A DNA stretch of 64,000 nt, from assembly GCF_002294995.1 (NCBI RefSeq), contig NZ_NSGF01000026.1, forward strand, positions 1 through 64,000. The letters are read 5' to 3'. The stretch is from Mesorhizobium sp. WSM3860. Its GTDB lineage: Bacteria; Pseudomonadota; Alphaproteobacteria; Rhizobiales; Rhizobiaceae. The translations under genes were made by a program, and so were the position numbers. Shown here piece by piece: positions 8,932 to 16,769 of the stretch. The notes under the pieces are model-generated. The model was not told where the DNA came from. It saw only the letters and a list, made by a program, of their open reading frames with translations, and did not search any database. How positions within the stretch are numbered: position 1 is the first letter of the stretch; every line of letters starts with the position of its first letter.

Positions 8932-10011
8932 ATGGCGTCTGTCGCGATTGGCGATGTCTACAAGTCGTTCGGAGCCACCCAGATCCTGCACGGCGTCAGC
9001 GTCGACATAGAGGACGGCGAGTTCGTCACGCTGGTCGGGCCTTCGGGATGCGGAAAATCGACGCTTCTGCGGATGATTGCCGGGCTGGAAAAAATCTCCC
9101 GCGGCCATATTTCGATCGGCAGCCGTGTCGTCAACAATGTTGCGCCGAAGGAGCGCGACGTGGCCATGGTCTTCCAGAACTACGCGCTCTACCCGCACAT
9201 GACCGTTGCCGAGAACATGGCCTTCTCGCTCATGCTGAAGGGAGTGGCCAGGGCGGAAAGCGATGCCGGGGTGAAGCGGGCGGCCGAGATCCTCGGGCTG
9301 GTGCCGCTTCTGTCGCGTTATCCGCGCCAGCTTTCGGGCGGCCAGCGGCAGCGCGTCGCCATGGGCCGGGCGATCGTGCGCAACCCGCAGGTGTTCCTGT
9401 TCGACGAGCCGCTCAGCAATCTTGACGCCAAGCTGAGGGTGCAGATGCGCGCCGAGATCAAGGAGCTGCACCAGCGGCTGAAGACGACGACGATCTATGT
9501 CACGCACGATCAAATCGAGGCCATGACGATGGCCGACAAGATCGTCGTCATGCATGACGGCATCGTCGAGCAGATCGGGCCGCCGCTCGAACTCTACGAC
9601 CGGCCGAACAACCTCTTTGTCGCGAGCTTCATCGGCTCGCCGGCCATGAACCTGCTCAAGGGCACATTCGCCAATGACGGCGCGCCGTCGTCGTTCCGGG
9701 GCGCGGGTGGCATCTCCGTGCCTCTGTCGAAACCACCCGCGATCGGCAACGGCGAAGCCGTCGTGCTCGGCGTTCGGCCGGAGCATCTGCGGCTGGCCGA
9801 GGACGGCATTCCGGTCACCGTGGTGGTGATCGAGCCGACCGGCTCGGAAGTGCAGATCATCGGCCGGACGGCGGGCGGAGAGGATATCGTCGCCAATTTC
9901 CGCGAACGCCATTCCTTCGCGCCGGGAGAAACCATCCGGCTCTCGGTCGAACCCGGCCCCATCCATCTGTTTCACGGCGAAACGGGCCAGCGGATCGAAG
10001 CGGCGCCATAG
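8932..10011 (+). CDS. sugar ABC transporter ATP-binding protein (UgpC/MalK type)
   Basis: 359 residues. Walker [10 protein letters not shown], signature [10 protein letters not shown] and Walker [14 protein letters not shown] are all present, with the H-loop in YVTHDQIEA, and the C-terminal TOBE/regulatory half (about 240-359) marks the MalK/UgpC group of carbohydrate importers. Start ATG 8932 follows GGGAGGAG. It is the first gene of a four-gene importer operon (ATPase, binding protein, two permeases) with 36 bp to the next gene. The ATPase sits on the cytoplasmic side of the permease pair. Substrate not determined. Confidence 0.95.
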   Translation: MASVAIGDVYKSFGATQILHGVSVDIEDGEFVTLVGPSGCGKSTLLRMIAGLEKISRGHISIGSRVVNNVAPKERDVAMVFQNYALYPHMTVAENMAFSLMLKGVARAESDAGVKRAAEILGLVPLLSRYPRQLSGGQRQRVAMGRAIVRNPQVFLFDEPLSNLDAKLRVQMRAEIKELHQRLKTTTIYVTHDQIEAMTMADKIVVMHDGIVEQIGPPLELYDRPNNLFVASFIGSPAMNLLKGTFANDGAPSSFRGAGGISVPLSKPPAIGNGEAVVLGVRPEHLRLAEDGIPVTVVVIEPTGSEVQIIGRTAGGEDIVANFRERHSFAPGETIRLSVEPGPIHLFHGETGQRIEAAP

Positions 10012-10047
10012 ACCACGCAACGAGGATACACCCAGGAGGAGACGAGC

Positions 10048-11373
10048 ATGAAGTTCACCAGACGCGACGTGATCCGCACGACCGCCGGCGCGGCAGCCGG
10101 AGCCTTGGGCAGCCGCTTCGTCGGCTCGAGCGCCTTCGCCCAGGAGGGCCTCACCTACAAGCCGGAGGAAGGCGCCAAGCTCCGGCTGCTGCGCTGGTCG
10201 CCCTTCGTGCAGGGCGACGAGGACCAATGGCTGAAGAATACCAAGCGGTTCACCGAGGCGACGGGCGTGGAGGTGCGCGTCGACAAGGAGAGCTGGGAAG
10301 ACATCCGGCCCAAGGCGGCCGTCGCCGCCAATGTCGGCTCCGGCCCCGATCTGATGTTCGTCTGGTTCGACGACCCGCACCAGTACCCCGACAAGTTGCT
10401 CGAGGTGACCGAACTCGGCGACTATCTCGGCAAGAAGTATGGCGGCTGGTATGACGGCCCGAAACAGTATGCGACGCGCGAGGGCAAGTTCCTCGGCCTG
10501 CCGCTCGCCACCATCGGCAACGCCATCGTCTATCGCGAAAGCTGGGTGAAGGAGGCCGGCTTCTCCGAATTCCCGAAGGACACGGCTGGTTTCCTCGAAC
10601 TCTGCAAGGCCCTCAAGGCGAAAGGCCATCCGGCCGGCTTCACCCATGGCCACGGCGTCGGCGACGGCAACAACTACGCGCATTGGCTGCTATGGAGCCA
10701 TGGCGGTCAGATGGTCGACGAAAGCGGCAAGGTGACGATAAACAGCCCCGAGACGCTCAAGGCGATCGAGTATGCGCAGGAGCTCTACAAGACCTTCATT
10801 CCGGGCACTGAAAGCTGGCTCGACGTCAACAACAATCGCGCCTTCCTGGCCGGCGAAGTGAGCGTGATCGCCAACGGAATCTCCGTCTACAACACAGCCA
10901 AGGTCAACAAGGACAACGATCCGAAATTGACCGAGATCGCCAAGGACATGCGCACGACCAACATGCCGATCGGTCCAGTCGGGGAATCCGTCGAGCTGTA
11001 CCAGGTAACAACGGCCGTCATCTTCAACTACACGCCCTACCCCAACGCGGCCAAAGCCTATCTGCAGTTCATGTTCGAGGACCCGCAGATGTCGGACTGG
11101 ATCACGTCGTCGGCCGGCTATTGCTGCCAGACGCTGAAGGCCTTCGACAACAATCCGGTGTGGAAGGCCGACCCGAACAATGCCGCTTACGCGAAAGCCT
11201 CGGCGACGCTGCGACCCAACGGCTATGCCGGGCCGCTCGGCTATGCCTCGGCGGCGACCATGGCCGATTATGTGCTGGTCGACATGTTCGCCAAGGCGGT
11301 GACGGGACAGGCGACGCCGCAGGAGGCGATGGAAGAGGCCGAAAAGCGCGCCAACCGCTATTATCGCGTCTGA
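10048..11373 (+). CDS. sugar ABC transporter substrate-binding protein (family 1), Tat signal
   Basis: 441 residues. The N-terminus TRRDVIRTTAGAAAGALG is a twin-arginine signal, with likely cleavage after AFA, so the protein would be folded before export. The rest is a family-1 carbohydrate solute-binding protein: LRLLRWSPF at the mature start, then GPDLMFVWFDDPHQYPDKL and the hinge region PLATIGNAIVYRESW. It delivers a sugar or polyol to the permeases encoded downstream. Preceded by a strong AGGAGG-like site. Aromatic residues are plentiful, as in oligosaccharide binders, but the ligand cannot be named. Confidence 0.93.
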   Translation: MKFTRRDVIRTTAGAAAGALGSRFVGSSAFAQEGLTYKPEEGAKLRLLRWSPFVQGDEDQWLKNTKRFTEATGVEVRVDKESWEDIRPKAAVAANVGSGPDLMFVWFDDPHQYPDKLLEVTELGDYLGKKYGGWYDGPKQYATREGKFLGLPLATIGNAIVYRESWVKEAGFSEFPKDTAGFLELCKALKAKGHPAGFTHGHGVGDGNNYAHWLLWSHGGQMVDESGKVTINSPETLKAIEYAQELYKTFIPGTESWLDVNNNRAFLAGEVSVIANGISVYNTAKVNKDNDPKLTEIAKDMRTTNMPIGPVGESVELYQVTTAVIFNYTPYPNAAKAYLQFMFEDPQMSDWITSSAGYCCQTLKAFDNNPVWKADPNNAAYAKASATLRPNGYAGPLGYASAATMADYVLVDMFAKAVTGQATPQEAMEEAEKRANRYYRV

Positions 11374-11394
11374 TCCTGCCGGGCACCTTAAGCA

Positions 11395-11444
11395 GGGTGG
11401 CCGCGTCGAGATCTTCCGGGCACGGAAGGACCACGCGGCCACCC
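11395..11444 (+). terminator. nested stem-loop between binding-protein and permease genes
   Basis: Outer arms GGGTGGCCGCGT (11395-11406) and ACGCGGCCACCC (11433-11444) pair perfectly over 12 bp. Inside them CTTCCG-ggca-CGGAAG forms a second hairpin. There is no T-run, so rather than a full terminator this is probably an attenuating or mRNA-stabilising structure that lets the binding protein be made in excess over the permeases, as known for the malE-malF junction. Confidence 0.6.
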
Positions 11445-11475
11445 CTCTACCGCATCCTGCGAGGAATCCGCGCCC

Positions 11476-12414
11476 ATGGCCGTGCCATCCGTTGCCGTTC
11501 AGCCGCGTCCGTCGATGCTTTCGCGACTTGCCGAGAGCCGGAACACGCTTGGTCTCGGCTTCATGCTGCCGGCGGCGGCGCTGCTCCTGGTCTTTCTCAC
11601 CTATCCGCTGGGACTCGGCGTCTGGCTCGGCTTCACCGACACACGCATCGGCCGGCCCGGCATCTATATCGGCGTCGAGAACTATCAATATCTCTGGAGC
11701 GACAGCGTGTTCTGGCTGTCGGTCTTCAACACCGTGCTCTACACGGTCAGCGCTTCGATCCTGAAATTCGTGCTCGGGCTCTGGCTGGCTCTGATCCTCA
11801 ACGAGAAGCTGCCCTTCAAGTCGTTCTTCCGCGCGGTGGTGCTGCTGCCCTGGGTGGTGCCGACGGTGCTGTCGGCCATCGCCTTCTGGTGGATCTACGA
11901 TTCGCAGTTCTCGATCCTGTCCTGGGCGCTGCAGCAGATGGGACTGATCGACCATCGCATCAACTTCCTCGGCGATCCGACCAACGCGCGCGCTTCCGTC
12001 ATCGCGGCCAATGTCTGGCGCGGCATCCCGTTCGTCGCGATCACGCTGCTGGCCGGCCTGCAGACCATCCCGCAGTCGCTCTATGAAGCGGCCACGCTCG
12101 ACGGCGCCAGCCGCTGGCAGCTGTTCCGCCATGTGACGCTGCCGCTTTTGACGCCGATCATCGCCATCACCATGACGTTCTCGGTGCTGTTCACCTTCAC
12201 CGACTTCCAGCTGATCTATGTGCTGACCCGCGGCGGGCCGGTGAACGCCACCCACCTGATGGCGACATTGTCGTTCCAGCGCGGCATTGCCGGCGGCCAG
12301 CTCGGCGAAGGCGCGGCAATCGCGGTCGCCATGATCCCCTTCCTGCTGGCGGCGATCCTGTTCAGCTATTTCGGCCTGCAACGGCGCAGGTGGCAGCAAG
12401 GCGGCGGAGACTGA
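11476..12414 (+). CDS. sugar ABC transporter permease (MalF type)
   Basis: 312 residues with about six hydrophobic segments; the first is LGFMLPAAALLLVFLTYPLG. The EAA coupling motif, EAATLDGASRWQLFRHVTLP, is in the expected cytoplasmic loop before the last two helices and contacts the ATPase. Inner-membrane half of the importer, paired with the gene starting at 12416. ATG is preceded by GAGGAA. Length normal. Confidence 0.94.
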   Translation: MAVPSVAVQPRPSMLSRLAESRNTLGLGFMLPAAALLLVFLTYPLGLGVWLGFTDTRIGRPGIYIGVENYQYLWSDSVFWLSVFNTVLYTVSASILKFVLGLWLALILNEKLPFKSFFRAVVLLPWVVPTVLSAIAFWWIYDSQFSILSWALQQMGLIDHRINFLGDPTNARASVIAANVWRGIPFVAITLLAGLQTIPQSLYEAATLDGASRWQLFRHVTLPLLTPIIAITMTFSVLFTFTDFQLIYVLTRGGPVNATHLMATLSFQRGIAGGQLGEGAAIAVAMIPFLLAAILFSYFGLQRRRWQQGGGD

Positions 12415-12415
12415 C

Positions 12416-13309
12416 ATGGCCGCGATCAGAGAAGTCGAGCGCCTGGACACCGACGAAGGCGGCATGGGCTACCTGCAGAGCCTGCCGCGCCGGGTGGTGA
12501 CGGTCTATCTGCCGCTGCTGGTGTTTCTGATCGTGCTCCTGTTTCCATTCTATTGGATGACGATCACGGCGGTTAAGCCCAATGTCGAGATGACGGATTA
12601 TGTGAACTACAATCCGTTCTGGGTCGTGCATCCGACGCTGGAGCACATACGCTATTTGCTCCTGGAGACCTCCTATCCCGGCTGGCTGCTCAACACGGTG
12701 ATCATATCGACGGCGGCCACCTTCCTGTCGCTGGCGGCTGCCGTGCTTGCGGCCTATGCGATCGAAAGACTGCGGTTCTCCGGCGCCCGTCAGGTCGGCC
12801 TTGCCGTCTTCCTCGCCTATCTGGTGCCGCCCTCGATCCTGTTCATCCCGCTCTCGGTGATGGTGTTCAATCTCGGTCTTTACGACACGCCTTTTGCGCT
12901 GATCCTCACCTACCCGACCTTCCTGATCCCGTTCTGCACTTGGCTGTTGATGGGCTACTTCCGTTCGATCCCCTTCGAATTGGAGGAATGCGCACTGATC
13001 GACGGCGCGACCCGCTGGCAGATCCTGACCAAGATCGTGCTGCCGCTTTCGGTGCCGGGCCTGATCTCGGCCGGCATATTCGCCTTCACGCTATCCTGGA
13101 ACGAATTCATCTACGCGCTGACCTTCATCCAGTCGTCGGAGAAGAAGACGGTGCCGGTCGGCGTGCTCACCGAGCTCGTCCGCTCAGACGTCTATGAATG
13201 GGGAGCGCTGATGGCGGGCGCGCTGATCGGCTCGCTGCCGGTGGTGGTGCTTTATTCGTTCTTCGTCGAGCACTACGTCTCATCGATGACGGGCGCGGTG
13301 AAGGAATAG
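12416..13309 (+). CDS. sugar ABC transporter permease (MalG type)
   Basis: 297 residues, about six membrane segments, EAA-type motif EECALIDGATRWQILTKIVL. It begins 2 bp after the stop of the partner permease, so the two are translationally coupled. The N-terminal cytoplasmic extension (about 30 residues, acidic) precedes the first helix VYLPLLVFLIVLLFPFYWM. Last gene of the importer operon; the next gene is convergent. Confidence 0.94.
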   Translation: MAAIREVERLDTDEGGMGYLQSLPRRVVTVYLPLLVFLIVLLFPFYWMTITAVKPNVEMTDYVNYNPFWVVHPTLEHIRYLLLETSYPGWLLNTVIISTAATFLSLAAAVLAAYAIERLRFSGARQVGLAVFLAYLVPPSILFIPLSVMVFNLGLYDTPFALILTYPTFLIPFCTWLLMGYFRSIPFELEECALIDGATRWQILTKIVLPLSVPGLISAGIFAFTLSWNEFIYALTFIQSSEKKTVPVGVLTELVRSDVYEWGALMAGALIGSLPVVVLYSFFVEHYVSSMTGAVKE

Positions 13310-13362
13310 CGTCCGCTTGGCGGTCATGGCCATTGCACGAGGCACCCGCCAATCGATCGATT

Positions 13363-14781
13363 TTAGCGGATCGGCACCAAAGTGGCCGCCTCGCGGATGG
13401 CGCGGATGGCGTCCGGATTGGTGACGGGATAGCCCGATATGAAACGCTCGACCGAGAAGTCGGGGAATTCGGCATCCAGGCGGGCAATGTATCCAGCCGC
13501 CTCGGCACCCTCGCCGGCCGCGGCATGGGCGAGCACCAGGAACATCAGCACGTTGGGCGAATCCGGTGTGCTTCGGCGCAGCGCGGCGATGGCTTCCCGG
13601 TGTCTGCCGTTCGCAAACAGAACGCGGCCCTGCATGCCGAAATACCACGGCGGAGCGAGCGGGTTGAGGCGCATGGCGCGCTCCATCAGCGGGATCGCCT
13701 CTGCCGGATCGCCGGCAACCAGCGCCCTGCTGCCGGCAAGGAGCGCCAGCGTGTCCGCCTGGTTGGAACCGTGGTCGAAAGCTCGGCGATAACAGCGCTC
13801 CGCGCCTTCCAGATCGCCCAAGCACCCCAAGGCGTCGCCGAGACAGACGTGCACGGTGCTGTCCATCGGGTCGAGCTGGAGTGCATTCTCGGCCGCCATG
13901 CGCCATTTCCCGGCCGCCGCCCGGGGATCGCCGGCAAACCCGTTGCAGGACTGGATCGAGTAGGCGTAGCCAAGTTCGGTCCAGGCCTTGGCCAGCGTCG
14001 GATCCAGCTCCAGCGCGCGGGTAAAGAGGCGGATGGCTTCCGCATTGCCGTCGCGGCTGAACGTGTTGTGCTGTTCCACGCCGAGCAGATAAAGGTCGTA
14101 GGCGCGCAGGCTGGCCGGCGGCTTGCGCCGGATGGCGTTGCGGCCGACCGTGGCGATCGCTCCGAAACAGCCGGCGAGCGCGTTGACGACGGTTTCGGTC
14201 AGGCTGTCCTGCAGCGCGAATAGGTTCTCGACCGGGCGGTCGAAACGCTCGCTCCACAGGCTGAGGCCGGAGGCCGCGTCGGCGAGTTCGACAGTCAGGC
14301 GTATGCGCGTCTCGTCGGCGCGCAGTTGGCCCGACACGATGTAGGCAGCGCCCAGCGCGTTGCCGTCGGCGGCGAAGTCGCGGCGCTTGCTGCCAAGCGA
14401 CTTCATGGTGTGGAAGGCGATGACCGGGATGCCGGCGTAGCGGGCGAGATCGACGGTGATGTCCGACGACAGGCCGTTGGTAAAGCGGCGCCAGCGTTCG
14501 TCGGCGCTGAGGCATTCGATCGGGAACAGGGCAAGCACCGGCGAGGAATCGGGCAGACCTGGAGCCGGTCCCGCCCCGCCGCCGTTGATATGCCTGGCAA
14601 GCGCGACCTTGTTGCGCACGCCGAGCTTTTCATAGATCGCCGCGAGATGGGTGCGCACCGTGGACGGCGCAATGAACAGCGCCTCGCCGATTTCACGATA
14701 GGTCATGCCGGCAGCGAACTTCTCCGCCACCGCGCGCTCGCGTTCCGACAACGCCTCCAAGGTCGTCACGATGCGGTTCAT
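13363..14781 (-). CDS. LuxR-type HTH regulator with TPR domain
   Basis: 472 residues. Residues 11-65 (LSERERAVAEKFAAGMTYRE through VRTHLAAIYEKLGVRNKVAL) form a LuxR/GerE DNA-binding domain, here at the N-terminus. Next comes a TolB-like segment (PVLALFPIECLSADE, AYIVSGQLRADETRIRLTVE, LWSERFDRPVENLFALQDSL) known from adenylate cyclase/CadC-like regulators, then tetratricopeptide repeats from about residue 210 onward (DLYLLGVEQHNTFSRDGNAE, ALELDPTLAKAWTELGYAYS). No receiver or ligand domain. It is convergent with the sugar importer and may or may not regulate it. Confidence 0.85.
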   Translation of the reverse strand: MNRIVTTLEALSERERAVAEKFAAGMTYREIGEALFIAPSTVRTHLAAIYEKLGVRNKVALARHINGGGAGPAPGLPDSSPVLALFPIECLSADERWRRFTNGLSSDITVDLARYAGIPVIAFHTMKSLGSKRRDFAADGNALGAAYIVSGQLRADETRIRLTVELADAASGLSLWSERFDRPVENLFALQDSLTETVVNALAGCFGAIATVGRNAIRRKPPASLRAYDLYLLGVEQHNTFSRDGNAEAIRLFTRALELDPTLAKAWTELGYAYSIQSCNGFAGDPRAAAGKWRMAAENALQLDPMDSTVHVCLGDALGCLGDLEGAERCYRRAFDHGSNQADTLALLAGSRALVAGDPAEAIPLMERAMRLNPLAPPWYFGMQGRVLFANGRHREAIAALRRSTPDSPNVLMFLVLAHAAAGEGAEAAGYIARLDAEFPDFSVERFISGYPVTNPDAIRAIREAATLVPIR

Positions 14782-14939
14782 GGCCGTCCCTGCCAGCGGA
14801 CGTGAGTGCTTTCAACCGTGGCGGATGCAAAATACTACAAATGCAGGACCCAAAACACCGCATGTGGCCGATTCACGCGGCGACGGCTCGGCGCAAAACT
14901 TTCCCTCAGCAAAGTCCCAATCAGCCGAAGGAGGTTTCC

Positions 14940-15254
14940 ATGCGCCGTATCTCGATAGCGATGGCCTGTGCCATGCTGACCCTGCCCGCCGCCGGGAGGG
15001 CTTCATTGGCCGACGAATGCCGCCAGCTCATGGAATCGAACGTCAAGATCGACAGCTTGCGGCAGTATGCGGACATCCTCGCCAGCGCGGCCCGCAACGG
15101 CTGGAACTACGCACCGGCCGCGATCGACAGCGGCGCCAAGCGGCATTTCGAGGAAACCAGGCTGCAACTCATCGCCGCCGGATTCGAAGTCATGCCTGCC
15201 GATGCCCAGCCGCGATGCTCCGACGAGGTGGCGAGAAAACTGTCACCCATCTAA
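14940..15254 (+). CDS. small exported hypothetical protein with 3' end fused to an IS-end repeat
   Basis: 104 residues from ATG 14940, just after a near-perfect AAGGAGG. MRRISIAMACAMLTLPAAG begins a signal peptide; the mature part has two cysteines (DECRQL, PRCSDE) and is helical. The last residues (ARKLSPI) and the stop codon are supplied by the 63-bp IS-end-like repeat at 15229-15291, so the original C-terminus was probably lost. Function unknown. Confidence 0.65.
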   Translation: MRRISIAMACAMLTLPAAGRASLADECRQLMESNVKIDSLRQYADILASAARNGWNYAPAAIDSGAKRHFEETRLQLIAAGFEVMPADAQPRCSDEVARKLSPI

Positions 15255-15291
15255 TCGGTCCATTCTGTTACCTATCTATCCGGTTCGGACA
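15229..15291. repeat. 63-bp repeat resembling an insertion-sequence end, copy 2
   Basis: Same orientation and sequence as 15-77. It forms the last codons of the ORF ending at 15254 and is followed 5 bp later by the left inverted repeat of the DUF559 cassette. Confidence 0.6.
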
Positions 15292-15295
15292 GTGC

Positions 15296-15381
15296 CGCCT
15301 TTATCTCCCCCCTTGTGGGGGAGAAAGCGATTTCAACATCTTAGCGAAGCTAAGTGTTAGAAATCGCAAGAGGGGGGATTT
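15296..15381 (+). repeat. left 86-bp inverted repeat of the DUF559 cassette
   Basis: Contains CTCCCCCC-ttgt-GGGGGAG followed by a 41-bp imperfect hairpin centred on CTTAGCGAAGCTAAG and a CAAGAGGGGGGATTT tail. The DUF559 stop codon (15357-15359) lies inside it. Confidence 0.85.
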
Positions 15382-15740
15382 GCTTGGGAGCTCCCTTTTC
15401 GGATCTCGGCGAGAATCGTCAAGCAGCAACCATCGATATTTCGCACCACCTCATCGTTCCAGAAGCGCACCGTCCGGAACCCTTTCATCGCGAAATGCCG
15501 ATCACGCTCGGCATCTCGCTGCGACTCCGAATGTTGGCCGCCATCAACCTCCAGGATCAGCTTCGCCTCGAAACAGGCGAAGTCCAGAATGTAGCCATCG
15601 AGGGGCACCTGTCGTTTAAATTTCAGACCTTCGAGCTGCCTGTTGCGCAGCGCCTGCCAGAGAATGTTCTCGGCCTTTGTAGAGTCCGAACGCATTGCTC
15701 TTGCGAAAGTACGGTGCTGTGGCGGAACCTGTTGGCGCAT
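15357..15740 (-). CDS. DUF559 domain protein (VSR/PD-(D/E)XK nuclease-like)
   Basis: 127 residues. The DUF559 core is complete: helix AENILWQALRNRQLEGLKFK, then QVPLDGYILDFACFEAKLIL with the Asp (DFAC), EVDGGQH with the E-x-D-x-x-x-H signature, and the end strand GFRTVRFWNDEVVRN. DUF559 proteins share the very-short-patch-repair endonuclease-like fold and the Asp/Glu/His cluster suggests a metal-dependent nuclease; activity is not proven for the family. No clear ribosome-binding site precedes ATG 15740. The last codons come from the left inverted repeat. A decayed paralogue is at 34329. Confidence 0.85.
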   Translation of the reverse strand: MRQQVPPQHRTFARAMRSDSTKAENILWQALRNRQLEGLKFKRQVPLDGYILDFACFEAKLILEVDGGQHSESQRDAERDRHFAMKGFRTVRFWNDEVVRNIDGCCLTILAEIRKGSSQANPPSCDF

Positions 15741-15749
15741 GGTGCGTGA

Positions 15750-15835
15750 AAATCCCCTCTCTTGCGATTTCTAACACTTAGCTTCGCTAAGATGTTGAAA
15801 TCGCTTTCTCCCCCACGAGGGGGGAGATAAAGGCG
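15750..15835 (-). repeat. right 86-bp inverted repeat of the DUF559 cassette
   Basis: Reverse complement of 15296-15381 with only a few changes (ttgt to tcgt in the first loop; one G to A in the purine tail). It starts 9 bp upstream of the DUF559 start codon and so probably includes its promoter. Confidence 0.85.
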
Positions 15836-15848
15836 CCCCCGCCGCGCC

Positions 15849-16268
15849 CTAGAAACTGATCTCCACCGCCGTGGTGCTCCGCTTCGCCTCGCCATGAAAC
15901 ACCGCCTCGATGTTGCTGCCGTCGGGGTCGAGCAGAAAGGCGGCGTAGTAGCCGGGGTGGTAGGGGCGCTCGCCGGGCGCGCCGTTGTCCTTGCCGCCGG
16001 CGGCGAGGCCCGCTTGGTAGAAGGCGTCGACCATGGCGCGGTCCTTGGCCTGGAAGGCGAGATGGTGACGGCCGGTGAGCACGCCCTGGGCCGCGCGGCT
16101 ATCGGCGCTGGAGACGAACAGTTCGTCCGCCCAGAAATAATCCTCGGCCTCGCCGCCGATCGGGACGCCCAGCACCTCGAGCACCGCGCCGTAGAAACGC
16201 CGGCTCGCCTTGACGTCGCGCACTACCAAATGAAGGTGGTCGATGAGCCGGCCGCGATAGAGTTGCAT
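15849..16268 (-). CDS. VOC family (glyoxalase/bleomycin-resistance fold) protein
   Basis: 139 residues with the paired beta-alpha-beta-beta-beta modules of the vicinal oxygen chelate fold: IDHLHLVVRDVKASRRFYGA supplies the first metal His, LTGRHHLAFQAKDRAMVDAF the second, and LLDPDGSNIEAVFH the Glu. Likely a metal-dependent lyase, isomerase or resistance-type binding protein; substrate unknown. Monocistronic; ends just beyond the DUF559 cassette. Confidence 0.88.
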   Translation of the reverse strand: MQLYRGRLIDHLHLVVRDVKASRRFYGAVLEVLGVPIGGEAEDYFWADELFVSSADSRAAQGVLTGRHHLAFQAKDRAMVDAFYQAGLAAGGKDNGAPGERPYHPGYYAAFLLDPDGSNIEAVFHGEAKRSTTAVEISF

Positions 16269-16369
16269 GGGGTGCTCCCTGGTTTGAGGGGTTCAATCTA
16301 GGTGGGGCCGGTGTGCGGTCAATGTGGCGTGTCGCAGGCTGCTGACACTTTGAGACGTCGGCGGGACAG

Positions 16370-16409
16370 CGCCCCCCTCTGGCCTGCCGGCCCCACTTGG
16401 GGGGAGATC
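16370..16409 (-). repeat. mosaic palindromic repeat, partly deleted
   Basis: GCCCCCCTCTGGCC-tgcc-GGCC followed by CCACTTGGGGGGAGAT; the left part of the large hairpin is shortened. Belongs to the GGCC-stem subtype. Confidence 0.65.
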
Positions 16410-16473
16410 GGATGTCACGCCGGCTTTCGCCAATCTCCAACGTCGCAGGAAGAAGCGCCTGCGCGGGAACAGC

Positions 16474-16518
16474 AATCTCCCCCCTCGTGGGGGAGATGTC
16501 CGGCAGGACAGAGCGGGG
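16474..16518 (+). repeat. mosaic palindromic repeat, TCCGGCAGGA type
   Basis: CTCCCCCC-tcgt-GGGGGAG plus TGTCC-ggca-GGACA, then AGAGCGGGGTC. Same orientation as the copy at 91. Confidence 0.8.
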
Positions 16519-16571
16519 TCCTCTCGCGTGGAGCACCGACGCAACGAGGAAGCCGGCGCTCTACGCGCGGC

Positions 16572-16622
16572 GCCCCCGCCTTTGTCGCCTTCGGCGACAT
16601 CTCCCCCTCAAGGGGGGAGATC
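16572..16622 (-). repeat. mosaic palindromic repeat, GTCGCC/GGCGAC type, inverted
   Basis: GCCCCCGCCTT then TGTCGCC-ttc-GGCGACA then TCTCCCCCTC-aa-GGGGGGAGA. Ends 147 bp upstream of the MFS start. Confidence 0.8.
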
Positions 16623-16769
16623 GGGCGCCCCAAAAAAAATCCGGATAAAAAATGCAACCAGATTGTAGGATCGGTGTCTGCCCCAACGTCCTTCGGACGC
16701 AAGCGGCACGATCGACCTGGAAAAACCGTGCCGCATCAAACAGGATGCCTTACGGCATGGGAGAAAACC

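Larger units (their letters stand above)
15296..15835. mobile_element. putative DUF559 cassette bounded by 86-bp inverted repeats
   Basis: 540 bp made of two near-identical inverted arms (15296-15381 and 15750-15835, about three mismatches) around a single DUF559 gene. Each arm combines the genome's CCCCC/GGGGG palindrome with a second imperfect hairpin (GCGATTTC...GAAATCGC around CTTAGC-gaa-GCTAAG). The layout resembles a REPtron (a REP-bracketed RAYT transposase), but with a nuclease-fold protein. Mobility is inferred only from the symmetry; no target duplication was found. Confidence 0.45.
16269..16769. other. 501-bp intergenic region packed with repeats
   Basis: No gene. It holds three mosaic palindromic repeats (16370, 16474, 16572) in both orientations, linked by the module at 16408-16445 that is an inverted match to 2770-2804. 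A long frame that would extend the MFS gene upstream through this region is repeat-derived and not coding. Confidence 0.75.

Noticed and set aside
10690-12465. 591-codon minus-strand frame across the sugar permease genes
   Set aside because: Antisense shadow of two clear ABC genes; no domain.
16302-16769. 156-codon N-terminal extension of the MFS gene
   Set aside because: Made of three palindromic repeats; the true start at 16770 has a ribosome-binding site and begins the first membrane helix.
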